19,048 bases of DNA from CAZSPT01 sp964608895 (GCA_964608895.1 CAZSPT010000010.1:1-19048), one strand, 5' to 3'; positions 1 to 7,631 are shown, counted from the stretch's first letter. Notes: generated by a model not told the origin, from the letters alone. Translations and numbers: made by a program.

Positions 1-320
1 ACTAATTTAACAACTTCGGTTTCAGGGAGCTCTTCTGGAAGATATTTTTTTAAAATTTCAAGTTCGGCTTGTTCTTGATCAGCTTGAGCGGTCCGGCCGG
101 CTTGACGATAACCTTCCCAGGCGTCCCGGCGCTTTTTTATTTCCGACTTTATTGTTTCAATTGCCTGGTCGTCCGGAAGAAATTTTTCTTTAGCAATTTT
201 CGCCTCAATTTTTTTATTCATTAAAGCGGCTTTAAGCATCCGAAGCACCGCCAACTTTAATCGATTTTGGTTTCTTGAAGCTTCAGTCAAATCATTGATA
301 ATTGTCTGTTCCAAAGGCAT
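1..320 (-). CDS. yqeY: GatB/YqeY domain protein (3' end cut by window edge)
   Basis: This reading frame opens with ATG at 318-320 and runs off the left edge, giving about 106 residues with no stop. The start reads MPLEQTIINDLTEA and continues with LKLAVLRMLKAAL, an alternating Lys/Glu segment, DAWEGYRQAGR and ILKKYLPEELPE. This matches the YqeY family, whose domain is shared with the C-terminal tRNA-binding part of GatB; full-length proteins are about 150 aa, so roughly 40 residues are missing here. The family is a stand-alone relative of the amidotransferase tail and its own role is poorly known; tRNA binding is inferred. It starts 11 nt after the rpsU stop, a common rpsU-yqeY pairing, and has no visible Shine-Dalgarno site, so it is probably co-transcribed with rpsU. 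Confidence 0.88.
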   Translation of the reverse strand, partial: MPLEQTIINDLTEASRNQNRLKLAVLRMLKAALMNKKIEAKIAKEKFLPDDQAIETIKSEIKKRRDAWEGYRQAGRTAQADQEQAELEILKKYLPEELPETEVVKL

Positions 321-331
321 AAAAAATATTA

Positions 332-580
332 TTATCTTCTTCCCCGGCCCTTTGATCTGGTTTCTTCGGGCAGCTTTCCGATTTTTTTGAGATAATCTCT
401 TTTAATCCTGATTTCCTCCCGCCGAGCGGCAGCCGCCCGGGTAGCCGTCTTATTTTTTTTTGATTCATAATAACGAACTTTTTTTGATTGAAGTAATCGG
501 CCGCTCTGCTGAATTTTTTTTCCAAATCGCCTAAACAATGACTCAAAAGTCTCTCCTTTTTTTCTTTTTACTTCAGCCAC
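332..580 (-). CDS. rpsU: 30S ribosomal protein bS21
   Basis: An 82-aa basic protein with the bS21 pattern: an N-terminal VKRKKGETFESLFRRFGKK segment, a helix ending in KVRYYESKK, and an Arg/Lys-rich tail (ARREEIRIKRDYLKKIGK). bS21 is a small-subunit protein near the mRNA exit/anti-Shine-Dalgarno region that helps initiation. The start is GTG at 578-580. It is chosen because GAGGTGA lies about 8 nt upstream, one of the few clear ribosome-binding sites in the window. The tail extends beyond the core family with GKLPEETRSKGRGRR. It is followed after 11 nt by yqeY and preceded by hisS across 108 nt of AT-rich DNA. Confidence 0.92.
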   Translation of the reverse strand: MAEVKRKKGETFESLFRRFGKKIQQSGRLLQSKKVRYYESKKNKTATRAAAARREEIRIKRDYLKKIGKLPEETRSKGRGRR

Positions 581-625
581 TTTTTTTCACCTCGCTTTCT
601 AAAATTTTTTATTATTAAAGTTTAT

Positions 626-631
626 TGTCAA
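626..631 (-). promoter_or_regulatory. possible -35 element upstream of rpsU
   Basis: The minus strand reads TTGACA, a perfect -35 hexamer, about 45 nt before the rpsU start. The AT-rich DNA downstream has no good TATAAT match at 16-18 nt spacing, so this is only a weak promoter call. If real, it would let rpsU-yqeY be transcribed apart from hisS. Confidence 0.3.
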
Positions 632-688
632 TTAAATCTTAATTTATTTAACTAAAAATTAAAATAATCAATCATCTAAACAAATCAA

Positions 689-2119
689 TTAGCCCGGATG
701 CTGCTCTTTTTCTTCAAAAGCCGTCTGATCCTCTTCTGAATCATCGGCGATTTTCGCTGCTCCGTTTTGGCGAATTTTTTCCAGTCTTTTCTTGGTTTCT
801 TCTTCAACTTTATTAAAATCAACGATTTCCTGAATTCCACCCTCCATATCTCTGATTAAAATAGTATTGTCGCTCACTTCCTTTTGGCCAAGTATTAAAG
901 TAATCTTGACTTTCAAACGGTTAGCCGATTCAAGCTGAGACTTTAAATTATCCTTATGAAAAGATTGAGCGATTCTAAAATCAGCTTTCCTTAATTTTTC
1001 ATAAAGGACAAAAGCCTTCTTTTTGGCGGCCAAGCCGAGCTGGGCCAAAAAAACTTCCGGCTGGTATATTTCAGGAACAGTGATCTCCTTTTCTCTTATC
1101 TTAGCGACAATTCGATCCATACCCATTGCCAGACCGCAGGCCGGAGTTGGCTCCCGTCCGCCAAGCAGCTGAACCAAACCGTCATAGCGACCGCCGCCGC
1201 CCAAAGCATTTTTGCCATCCTCGTCATCAGCCGCCCAATATTCAAAAATCGTCCGATTATAATAATCAAGTCCCCGAACAATCCAAGGATTCAAAATATA
1301 CGGAATATCAAGCTCGTCAAGATATTCAACCACTGACATAAAATGTTTTTTGCATTCTTCGTCAAGATAATCCAAAATTTGAGGCGCTTCCTCTCGGACG
1401 CTCCGGCAACCTTCATCTTTGCAGTCTAAAACCCGCAGCGGATTTTTTACCAATCTTTTTCGGCAATCTTCGCAAAGAAGCTTGGATTTGCTCTTCAAAA
1501 ACTTAACCAGTTTCTTTTTGTATTCTTCCCGGCAAATCGGACAGCCGATGCTGTTAACCTGCACGACTGTTTCCAAGCCGAGTTCGTTCAGGCAATTCCA
1601 ACCAATTAAGACCAGCTGGGCGTCCAAAGCCGGATTAGTTTCGCCGACCGCCTCGTAACCAAACTGAAAAAACTGGCGATGGCGGCCGGATTGAGGCTTT
1701 TCGTGCCGAAACATCGGACCGGAATAAAAAACTTTGACTGGTTGAGTCTGATTAAGCATTCCGTGCTGGATATAGGCTCGGACGATTGAAGCAGTCGCCT
1801 CCGGCCGGAGGGTCAACTTATTATTTCCTTGATCAATAAAAGAAAACATTTCTTTGCCGACAATGTCGGTTTCCAAACCAACTCCCCGGACAAACAGCTC
1901 GGTCGCTTCAATAATCGGAGTGTCAATTCGGCGGTAGCCGTAATCTTTGGCGATTTTTTGGGAAACTTCCTTGACTTTTTCCCAATATTTCTGGTCTTGG
2001 GGAAGAATATCCCGCATGCCGGTGATAGTCGCAAATTCTCTCTTCTGAGTCTTTCTCTTAATCGGTTTTTTCAAATTCTTTTCTGATTGGCTTTTTTTCT
2101 TCTGTTTGGTTAAAGGCAT
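689..2119 (-). CDS. hisS: Histidyl-tRNA synthetase
   Basis: A 476-aa class II synthetase that charges tRNA-His. Visible signatures are TLRPEATASIVRAY (103-116), motif 2 with MFRHEKPQSGRHRQFFQFG (136-154), the histidine-specific RGLDYYNRTIFEY block (282-294), and motif 3 region GGGGRYDGL (307-315) with GLAMGMDRI (329-337). The C-terminal anticodon-binding domain covers roughly 353-445. It is longer than usual at both ends: about 28 Lys-rich residues precede the normal start (ITGMRDILP at 32-40), and an acidic tail follows residue 455. The insertion domain has C193-P-I-C196 and C216-E-D-C219, a possible metal site. The ATG follows the lepB stop by one base, so the two are translated from one mRNA. 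No Shine-Dalgarno site is visible. Confidence 0.96.
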   Translation of the reverse strand: MPLTKQKKKSQSEKNLKKPIKRKTQKREFATITGMRDILPQDQKYWEKVKEVSQKIAKDYGYRRIDTPIIEATELFVRGVGLETDIVGKEMFSFIDQGNNKLTLRPEATASIVRAYIQHGMLNQTQPVKVFYSGPMFRHEKPQSGRHRQFFQFGYEAVGETNPALDAQLVLIGWNCLNELGLETVVQVNSIGCPICREEYKKKLVKFLKSKSKLLCEDCRKRLVKNPLRVLDCKDEGCRSVREEAPQILDYLDEECKKHFMSVVEYLDELDIPYILNPWIVRGLDYYNRTIFEYWAADDEDGKNALGGGGRYDGLVQLLGGREPTPACGLAMGMDRIVAKIREKEITVPEIYQPEVFLAQLGLAAKKKAFVLYEKLRKADFRIAQSFHKDNLKSQLESANRLKVKITLILGQKEVSDNTILIRDMEGGIQEIVDFNKVEEETKKRLEKIRQNGAAKIADDSEEDQTAFEEKEQHPG

Positions 2120-2120
2120 A

Positions 2121-2756
2121 TTAAAAACTATATTCAGGGGAATTAAAAACTGTCAGCCGGGTCAGCGGCCAGCCTCGAAGCCAGGTCCGGCCGATGATAA
2201 ATTCCCGCTTGACCGGGCCAAACGACCTGGAGTCCAAACTTTGACTGCGATTATCCCCAAGAAGAAAATATTCATCAGCAGCCAACTTTATTCGGCCATA
2301 TCCCCGCAAAGGGAGGGAGGTTTCAGTCACAACGGGCAAATAAGACTCCTTTAAAAGATGAAATTCATTTTGGCCTTTTTTCTTGAGATAAACACCACCG
2401 TCAGTTATTTTTACTTCTTCGCCGGGCAGACCGATGACTCGTTTAATAAAATACTGATTAAAATCTTTGGGGTATTTGAAAATTACAATTTCCCCTCTAT
2501 CCGGCTCGCTAAAATGATAGCTGAATTCGTCAATAATCAAATATTCATGATCATAAAAATTCGGCTCCATTGAAGCGCCGTTGACATAAAAAGGCTGGAA
2601 GACAAAATAACGAATCGGTAGAATAATCGCTAAAGAAATTAAACAAATTTTAGTCAACTCCCAGGCAAAACCAACTGCTTTACGAATTTTGGAAGCTGGT
2701 TGATGAGGATAATTATAATCTCCCCAATTTAAATTGTTGCCTTGAAAATTATCCAC
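2121..2756 (-). CDS. lepB: Signal peptidase I (S26 family)
   Basis: A 211-aa membrane-anchored serine protease that removes signal peptides on the outer face of the cytoplasmic membrane. One N-terminal transmembrane helix (about 34-52) is followed by the catalytic serine in NGASMEPNF (Ser62). The general base is in FIKRVIGLPGE (Lys105). The conserved box LGDNRSQSLDSRSFGPV follows in the C-terminal half. The length fits the Gram-positive/short type. The start is GTG at 2754-2756; no in-frame ATG fits better and no ribosome-binding site is seen. It heads the lepB-hisS run, and a promoter at 2890-2918 gives it a leader of about 125 nt, unusually long for this window. Confidence 0.95.
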   Translation of the reverse strand: MDNFQGNNLNWGDYNYPHQPASKIRKAVGFAWELTKICLISLAIILPIRYFVFQPFYVNGASMEPNFYDHEYLIIDEFSYHFSEPDRGEIVIFKYPKDFNQYFIKRVIGLPGEEVKITDGGVYLKKKGQNEFHLLKESYLPVVTETSLPLRGYGRIKLAADEYFLLGDNRSQSLDSRSFGPVKREFIIGRTWLRGWPLTRLTVFNSPEYSF

Positions 2757-2889
2757 ACTAAATTAAAATTAAAAATTATTTGCCGGTTATTAGATTAAAA
2801 ATTCTTTTAAAAAGCTTTCAAAAAAACCAATTTTTTTCTTCAAAAGCCGTTTTATCAACAAAAACCATAATTTAAGCTTATTTTGTTTG

Positions 2890-2918
2890 ATTATAGCAAA
2901 AAAATCCAAAAAAAACAA
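2890..2918 (-). promoter_or_regulatory. Promoter for lepB-hisS
   Basis: On the minus strand: -35 TTGTTT (2913-2918), a 17-nt spacer ending in TGC (extended -10), and -10 TATAAT (2890-2895). Predicted start is near 2883, giving a leader of about 125 nt. It lies back to back with the LCP promoter. Confidence 0.65.
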
Positions 2919-2941
2919 TTTTTTTGTTATACCATTTTTTC

Positions 2942-2970
2942 TTGCCAACTTTCAACGAATTGATTATAAT
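2942..2970 (+). promoter_or_regulatory. Promoter for the LCP gene
   Basis: -35 TTGCCA (2942-2947), exactly 17 nt, -10 TATAAT (2965-2970); predicted start near 2977. Because it lies inside the region that a TTG start at 2924 would make coding, it argues for the ATG at 3053. Confidence 0.75.
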
Positions 2971-3052
2971 AATTCAAAGGAAATTAAAACAGCTTAATCG
3001 CCGACTTAAGAATGATTTTTCCTTATTTTTATTTGCCTTAATTTCAAACATA

Positions 3053-4483
3053 ATGGCCAAAACAAAAATTGAATTTATTCCTTCCGAAGAAAAACCACCG
3101 AAAAAATGGAAGAAGATAACTGCCAGTCTTATTATCGCCATTATTTTAACTATGGTGATTTTTTCATCTTCAGCGATTTTTTCCGATCAAGGATTAATTG
3201 AAAAATTTAACTTAGTCAACCGGGCTAAACGGTTGATTCTTTCCCAAGACAAGAGTCTGGTCGGCGAAACCAAAGACCGCGTGAACATCCTAATAATCGG
3301 AATCGGCGGTGCCCATCATCAAGGCGGCAGTCTGGCCGACACAATTATTTTAGGCGCTTTCCGGCCAAGCACTAAAGAAGCGGCAATGCTTTCCCTGCCC
3401 CGGGATTTAAGCATTCCGACCGAACGGTCCGGCTGGATAAAAATAAACGCCGTCCATGCTTTTGCCGAGGCTAAAGAACCCAACAGCGGCGGCCGGGTAA
3501 TGGCTGAAAATCTCAGCCAACTTTTAGATTTGGAAATTCATTATTACGCGGTTGTTGATTTTACCGGCTTTGAGAAAATAATTGACGAATTCGGCGGAGT
3601 TGAAGTTGAAGTTGAGCGGGATTTAATTGATTATCGCTACCCAATCAAAGGAAAAGAATATGTCTATCCGATTGAAAACCGTTTTGAGACCTTAAAAATT
3701 AAAAAAGGTCTTCGGCAGATGGATGGAGAACTCGCTTTAAAATACGCCCGTTCCCGCCACGCCCTTGGGATTGAAGGCTCGGACTTCGCCCGAAGCCGAC
3801 GTCAGCAAAAAATCATCACTGCCCTAAAAGAAAAAGTTTTTGAATTAAACACTTTTCTTAATCCAAAAAGAATTTCCGCCCTTCTTGACGCCTACCAAAA
3901 CCACATCAGAACCAATTTAACAATCGGAGAGATAATCAGGTTGGCTAAACTCGGCCGGGAAGTTGAAGCTAATTCAGTTATCAATTACACCCTAAGCGAT
4001 GGTCCGAGCGGGCTCCTTTACCCCAAAATTATCAATGAAAGTTATGTTCTGCTTCCAAAAAATAATGATTTTTCCAAAATTAAAAAACTTTGGGAAAATA
4101 TTTTTTATAACCCTGAAAAAATTGAAGAAACTGAACCGGCCGCCCAACCTTCCGAGGATTCAAGCCCGTCGGAGCAAACCAAACCTTCCCGGGAAATTTC
4201 CGACAATCCGACGATTGAAATTCAAAATGGCACTTGGATTACCGGCTGGGCCGGCCAGGAAAAAGAAACTCTCAGCGATTGGGGATTTCAAATTTTAGCC
4301 GCGATCAATGCCGACAGCCACGATTACCAAGAAACAATCATCTACGACTTATCCGGAGGAATGTTTCCAAAAGCAGTTGAGAAATTGGAAGCAAGATATT
4401 CTTGCTCATCAACCAAAAAAATTCCGATTGGTTTAGACAGCCGAGCCGACTTCCTGATTATTCTGGGTAGCCGGGAAGAATAA
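3053..4483 (+). CDS. LytR-CpsA-Psr (LCP) family protein with LytR_C tail
   Basis: A 476-aa membrane-anchored envelope protein. After a short basic cytoplasmic head there is one transmembrane helix (about 22-42), then the LCP domain. Its landmarks are GGSLADTIIL (91-100), SLPRDLSIP (114-122), KYARSRH (230-236) and GSDFARSRRQQ (242-252); these Asp and Arg residues bind the polyprenyl-phosphate headgroup in known members. A Pro/Ser/Glu linker (about 358-385) leads to a LytR_C domain (about 386-473). LCP enzymes transfer polymers from lipid carriers to peptidoglycan; the acceptor here is unknown. The frame is open upstream to a TTG at 2924, but a consensus promoter at 2942-2970 makes ATG 3053 the likely start, with a leader of about 76 nt and no Shine-Dalgarno site. 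Confidence 0.93.
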   Translation: MAKTKIEFIPSEEKPPKKWKKITASLIIAIILTMVIFSSSAIFSDQGLIEKFNLVNRAKRLILSQDKSLVGETKDRVNILIIGIGGAHHQGGSLADTIILGAFRPSTKEAAMLSLPRDLSIPTERSGWIKINAVHAFAEAKEPNSGGRVMAENLSQLLDLEIHYYAVVDFTGFEKIIDEFGGVEVEVERDLIDYRYPIKGKEYVYPIENRFETLKIKKGLRQMDGELALKYARSRHALGIEGSDFARSRRQQKIITALKEKVFELNTFLNPKRISALLDAYQNHIRTNLTIGEIIRLAKLGREVEANSVINYTLSDGPSGLLYPKIINESYVLLPKNNDFSKIKKLWENIFYNPEKIEETEPAAQPSEDSSPSEQTKPSREISDNPTIEIQNGTWITGWAGQEKETLSDWGFQILAAINADSHDYQETIIYDLSGGMFPKAVEKLEARYSCSSTKKIPIGLDSRADFLIILGSREE

Positions 4484-4484
4484 A

Positions 4485-4513
4485 AAAAGCCGCTTAATTT
4501 CTAAACGGCTTTT
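4485..4513. terminator. Bidirectional intrinsic terminator
   Basis: Inverted repeat AAAAGCCG (4485-4492) and CGGCTTTT (4506-4513) with a 13-nt loop. It sits between convergent genes, directly after the LCP stop. The U-tract is longer (7) on the minus strand than on the plus strand (4). Confidence 0.8.
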
Positions 4514-4531
4514 ATCCCCATCTTTTTGCCT

Positions 4532-4858
4532 TCACTTTTTTCTTCGTTTTTTCTTTCGTCTTCTGGCCATAGCCATCGCTCCGGCAGTACGAGAAGAGCG
4601 ATTTTGATTAAATTTCCAAGGTCTAATCTGACCGCGGCTTCCTTCTTGAACAAAAACCCTCGCCTTAATTGGGCTTTGATTTTGGCTCTCATTTTCAACC
4701 TTAGTGACTATCCAGCGAGGCGCTCGCCACAAAAACCGACGCTCGCCGTCAACGCATTGAAATTCACCGCAATCATCCTCATTAAGATATTCAGCCAGAA
4801 AGGCGTTGGTTTCGGAAGTTAAAGACTCAAGATACCAATAATACTCTTTAAAGTTCAA
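4532..4858 (-). CDS. Small basic hypothetical protein
   Basis: A 108-aa protein I do not recognise. The N-terminal third is aromatic and acidic (NFKEYYWYLESLTSETNAF, two cysteines at 30 and 35). The middle has probable beta strands (RFLWRAPRWIVTKVEN, IKARVFVQEG), and the protein ends in RRRKKKRRKK (99-108). Such a tail suggests contact with nucleic acid or ribosomes, but that is inference. The start is TTG at 4856-4858, supported by a near-perfect AAAGGAGGG site about 6 nt upstream, the strongest ribosome-binding site in the window. A promoter at 4906-4934 and a leader hairpin (AGCCG 4877-4881 with CGGCT 4893-4897) precede it. It is a single-gene transcript ending at the 4485-4513 terminator. 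Confidence 0.78.
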   Translation of the reverse strand: MNFKEYYWYLESLTSETNAFLAEYLNEDDCGEFQCVDGERRFLWRAPRWIVTKVENESQNQSPIKARVFVQEGSRGQIRPWKFNQNRSSRTAGAMAMARRRKKKRRKK

Positions 4859-4905
4859 AATAACCCTCCTTTCTTAAGCCGACTGTTTCTGACGGCTCTT
4901 TAGAA

Positions 4906-4934
4906 AGAATAACTAAAAAGAAACAAATCGTCAA
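4906..4934 (-). promoter_or_regulatory. Promoter for the small basic protein gene
   Basis: Minus-strand -35 TTGACG (4929-4934), 17-nt spacer, -10 TATTCT (4906-4911); start near 4899. The spacer shares the 13-mer AACTAAAAAGAAA (plus-strand 4911-4923) with the nusA promoter. Confidence 0.6.
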
Positions 4935-4941
4935 GCGAAAT

Positions 4942-4969
4942 TTGTCTTTTCCTTAAAAACTGGTATAAT
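4942..4969 (+). promoter_or_regulatory. Promoter for the hsp20 operon (leaderless start)
   Basis: Extended -10 TGGTATAAT with TATAAT at 4964-4969, and a weak -35 TTGTCT (4942-4947) at 16 nt. The usual +1 spacing places the transcript start at or within a base or two of the ATG at 4976. Confidence 0.65.
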
Positions 4970-4975
4970 AAAAAT

Positions 4976-5425
4976 ATGGCAAAAGCCGCCGAGAAAAAAC
5001 CAAGCAAAAACATCTCAATAAAAACCTCTCAAAAAGAGCCTAATTTTTTAACTCCTGATTTTTGGCAGAAAAACAACCCGGAAATTTTTGCCGACGAAGC
5101 CCAACTTTCCTGCGACGTCTATCAGGATAAAAGTAATATTGTGATTAAATCAACCATGGCCGGAGTTGACGCCAAAAAACTGGAAATTCTGGTCAGTAAC
5201 GACTTGCTGACTGTCCGGGGAATCAGAGAAAATGATTCCAAAATTAGTCAAGAAAATTATTACTGCCGAGAAATTTACTGGGGGCCGTTCAGCCGATCAA
5301 TTATTTTACCCCAAGAAATAGACCAAAAAAAAGTCAAAGCAACCTTGAAAAACGGGGTTTTAACAATTATTCTTCCTAAAAAATACAAAACCGCTTCAAT
5401 AAAAGTAAAACAGATTGATGACTAA
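4976..5425 (+). CDS. Small heat shock protein (Hsp20/alpha-crystallin family)
   Basis: A 149-aa ATP-independent holdase chaperone. A Lys-rich N-terminal arm (1-40) precedes the alpha-crystallin domain (about 42-135), with SCDVYQDKSNIVIKSTMAGV, LLTVRGIRE, and the diagnostic VKATLKNGVLTIILPK near the end. The tail holds IKVKQ, an IxV/I-type motif that docks between subunits in this family. The first ATG is directly after TATAAT with no room for a ribosome-binding site, so the message is probably leaderless. It overlaps the next gene by 8 nt and is the first gene of a three-gene operon ending with a VanW protein. No CIRCE-type inverted repeat was seen upstream. Confidence 0.92.
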   Translation: MAKAAEKKPSKNISIKTSQKEPNFLTPDFWQKNNPEIFADEAQLSCDVYQDKSNIVIKSTMAGVDAKKLEILVSNDLLTVRGIRENDSKISQENYYCREIYWGPFSRSIILPQEIDQKKVKATLKNGVLTIILPKKYKTASIKVKQIDD

Positions 5426-5639
5426 TTCCCGGCCGACAATTACCGGAAAAATTATCCGATTGGAGCAAGAACGGGCGATTATTAAAACCGCTGACGGCCA
5501 AGAAATAAACTGGCCGCTTAGCCAACTGCCTTCGGAAACCGCCGAAGGTTCAAAGGTTGAATTAGTTCTAAAAACTAACCAAACCCAAGAAACATCCGCC
5601 AAAAACCTCTTAAACGAAATTTTAAAAACCAATGATTGA
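5418..5639 (+). CDS. Small hypothetical protein (DUF3006-like beta fold?)
   Basis: A 73-aa protein with the pattern ITGKIIRLEQERAIIKTADG, INWPLSQLP, EGSKVELVLK, a short beta-rich layout resembling DUF3006-type or OB-like small proteins; the match is weak and the function unknown. I chose ATG 5418 over the TTG three bases upstream. It overlaps the Hsp20 stop by 8 nt and the VanW start by 8 nt, so the three are almost certainly translationally coupled and co-transcribed. The last 15 residues (SAKNLLNEILKTND) look helical. No signal peptide or membrane segment is present, so it is cytoplasmic. Confidence 0.7.
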   Translation: MTNSRPTITGKIIRLEQERAIIKTADGQEINWPLSQLPSETAEGSKVELVLKTNQTQETSAKNLLNEILKTND

Positions 5640-7542
5640 TTTTTGGCGCCGATTCCGGGAAAAATTAACGGAAAAATTATCCTTTTCTCGGGAAAAAATC
5701 AAAACAACCAATAAAAAGTGGCTGATATTTTCAATAATCGCCGCTGTTTTTGTAGTAAGCGGACTGGCTGCCGGCTTGGTCGGAGCTTTTGAATTAAAAT
5801 ATCACGACGAATTTTTCCCGGGTAGCCGGCTCGGCGGCTTTAGTTTGGAAGGACTGACTCCGGCCGAGGCGGAAGAGCTCCTTAACAAAACAACCAGCCG
5901 ACTTGAAAAGCGGGGAATTGAAATAAAATACGAAAATCAAAAAACTCTGGTTGTTAATCCGATTGTTAAAGGATTAACTGATCCTGATTTGAGCCGGGAA
6001 ATCTGGAGTTTTCAAAATCAAAAAACAATCAAAAAAATATTTCGCTACGGCCGCCGGGGAAATTTTCAGGAAAATCTCCAAAATCAAGTTAAACTGCTTT
6101 TTTCCTCCCGACAATTCCCGGCAACCTTTCAATTAAACGAACAGCTTCTGCAAGAACAGCTCCAGGAAAGCTTTTCTGAATTTGAAAACTATCATCAAAA
6201 CGCTCAGCCGGAAATTACCGAAGAAAATCAAAAAATTTCAATTACCATTAAGGAAGAAAAAATCGGCACCGTTATTGATTATCAAAAAGCGATAGAAGAA
6301 TTTAAAAAAAATCTCGCCGAACTAACCAACCGGCCGATCATACTTAAACAAAAAATCAGCCGGCCGGAAATCACCAAAGCCGAAGCTGAAAAAAAAGAAA
6401 ATATCCTTCGTCAAGCTTTGGCGACGACCACCCCCCGACTGTACCATCAAAACAACTCTTGGAAAATTCCCCGGCAAAAATATCTTGAAATGCTCGGTTT
6501 TCAAAAGCAAGGAAAGGAAATTAAACTCGGTTTAAATAAAAAACTTTTTCAAAACTGGATTGAAAAAGAAATCGTTCCTGAAATAGAAATCGCCGCCCGA
6601 GACGCCAAACTTAACTTTCAAGAAGGCAAGGTGGTTGAATTCATCACCCATCGCGACGGACGGCGGCTGGAAATTGAAACAACCCGCCAAGCAGTTAACC
6701 AAACTCTTTTAACCGAGAATTTGGAAATTCCCTTGGCGGTTGAAACAATCAAACCCCAGATAATCACCGAAGAAGTGAATGATATGGGAATTAAGGAAAT
6801 TATCGGAACCGGTGAGTCTGATTTTTCCGGCAGTCCGCCGAATCGCCGCCACAACATCAGAACCGGAGCCGCCAAGCTAAATGGAGTTTTAATAAAACCG
6901 GAGGAAGAATTTTCCCTGGTTAAAACGCTCGGGCCGGTTAACGCCGCCAGCGGCTATCTGCCGGAGCTGGTCATCAAAGAAAACAAGACTATTCCGGAAT
7001 ACGGCGGCGGGCTCTGTCAAATCGGAACAACCATATTTCGAGCGGCGATTTTCTCCGGACTACCGATTACCGAACGCCGGCCTCATTCCTACACTGTCTC
7101 ATATTATTTTGAAGATGGAAAACCGGGTATGGACGCCACCATCTATATTCCTCATCCCGACGTTCGATTTATCAACGACACTGGAAATTATATTTTGATT
7201 CAAAGCCGAATTAAAGATAATAATCTTTATTTTGATTTTTGGGGCGCCAAAGACGGGCGACAAATTGAAATTACTCCAATTAAAACCTGGGGCTGGACCG
7301 CTCCGCCGCCGACAAAATACATTGAAACCCTTGAATTAGCGCCCGGCCAAAAAAAATGCACCGAAAGTTCCCATTACGGAGTAAGAGCTTCCTTTGACTA
7401 CCTTGTCACTAAACCGGGCCAGGAACCTGAGGAAACCACTTTTTATTCAAATTACCAACCTTGGCAGGCAGTCTGCCTAATCGGAGTTGAAGAGCTTTCT
7501 GAAAAAAACGCCAGCTCAACCCCTGAAGAAACTCCCCAATAA
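5632..7542 (+). CDS. VanW family protein with PG-binding-type N-terminal repeats
   Basis: A 636-aa protein anchored by one transmembrane helix (about 30-52) with the bulk outside the membrane. Residues about 60-370 carry two repeats of the PG_binding_4/YoaR type (GGFSLEGLTPAEAEELL begins the first). The VanW domain is at about 382-515: NIRTGAAKLNGVLIKPEEEFSL-type core, ASGYLPE, the hallmark GGGLCQIGTT (458-467), and ERRPHSYTVSYY. The tail after 520 has two cysteines (CTESSHYGV, QAVCLIGVEE) and ends in a Ser/Thr/Pro stretch. VanW proteins occur in envelope and glycopeptide-resistance contexts, but their reaction is not established; an envelope role is inferred. The ATG overlaps the preceding gene and no Shine-Dalgarno site is visible. 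Confidence 0.92.
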   Translation: MIDFWRRFREKLTEKLSFSREKIKTTNKKWLIFSIIAAVFVVSGLAAGLVGAFELKYHDEFFPGSRLGGFSLEGLTPAEAEELLNKTTSRLEKRGIEIKYENQKTLVVNPIVKGLTDPDLSREIWSFQNQKTIKKIFRYGRRGNFQENLQNQVKLLFSSRQFPATFQLNEQLLQEQLQESFSEFENYHQNAQPEITEENQKISITIKEEKIGTVIDYQKAIEEFKKNLAELTNRPIILKQKISRPEITKAEAEKKENILRQALATTTPRLYHQNNSWKIPRQKYLEMLGFQKQGKEIKLGLNKKLFQNWIEKEIVPEIEIAARDAKLNFQEGKVVEFITHRDGRRLEIETTRQAVNQTLLTENLEIPLAVETIKPQIITEEVNDMGIKEIIGTGESDFSGSPPNRRHNIRTGAAKLNGVLIKPEEEFSLVKTLGPVNAASGYLPELVIKENKTIPEYGGGLCQIGTTIFRAAIFSGLPITERRPHSYTVSYYFEDGKPGMDATIYIPHPDVRFINDTGNYILIQSRIKDNNLYFDFWGAKDGRQIEITPIKTWGWTAPPPTKYIETLELAPGQKKCTESSHYGVRASFDYLVTKPGQEPEETTFYSNYQPWQAVCLIGVEELSEKNASSTPEETPQ

Positions 7543-7603
7543 ACATCCGCTCTGCCCGAGCTAAAAAAATAATTGAAATTATTCAGTAAAAAATATCTAA
7601 ACC

Positions 7604-7631
7604 AAAAGCCGCCCAAACTCGGGCGGCTTTT
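7604..7631. terminator. Bidirectional GC-rich terminator between VanW gene and ncRNA
   Basis: Perfect 11-bp inverted repeat AAAAGCCGCCC (7604-7614) and GGGCGGCTTTT (7621-7631) with a 6-nt loop. It can end the VanW operon (plus) and the structured RNA (minus); the U-tract is only four bases each way. Confidence 0.78.

Noticed and set aside
2818..2868. 16-codon ATG frame in the lepB leader (MVFVDKTAFEEKNWFF), a possible leader peptide
   Set aside because: No ribosome-binding site, no run of regulatory codons and no terminator/antiterminator pair nearby; expected by chance in 125 nt of AT-rich DNA.
4501..4698. Alternative minus-strand frame overlapping the small basic protein, and a plus-strand frame at 4526-4822
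   Set aside because: Neither has a ribosome-binding site or promoter at the right distance; the 4532-4858 frame has both.
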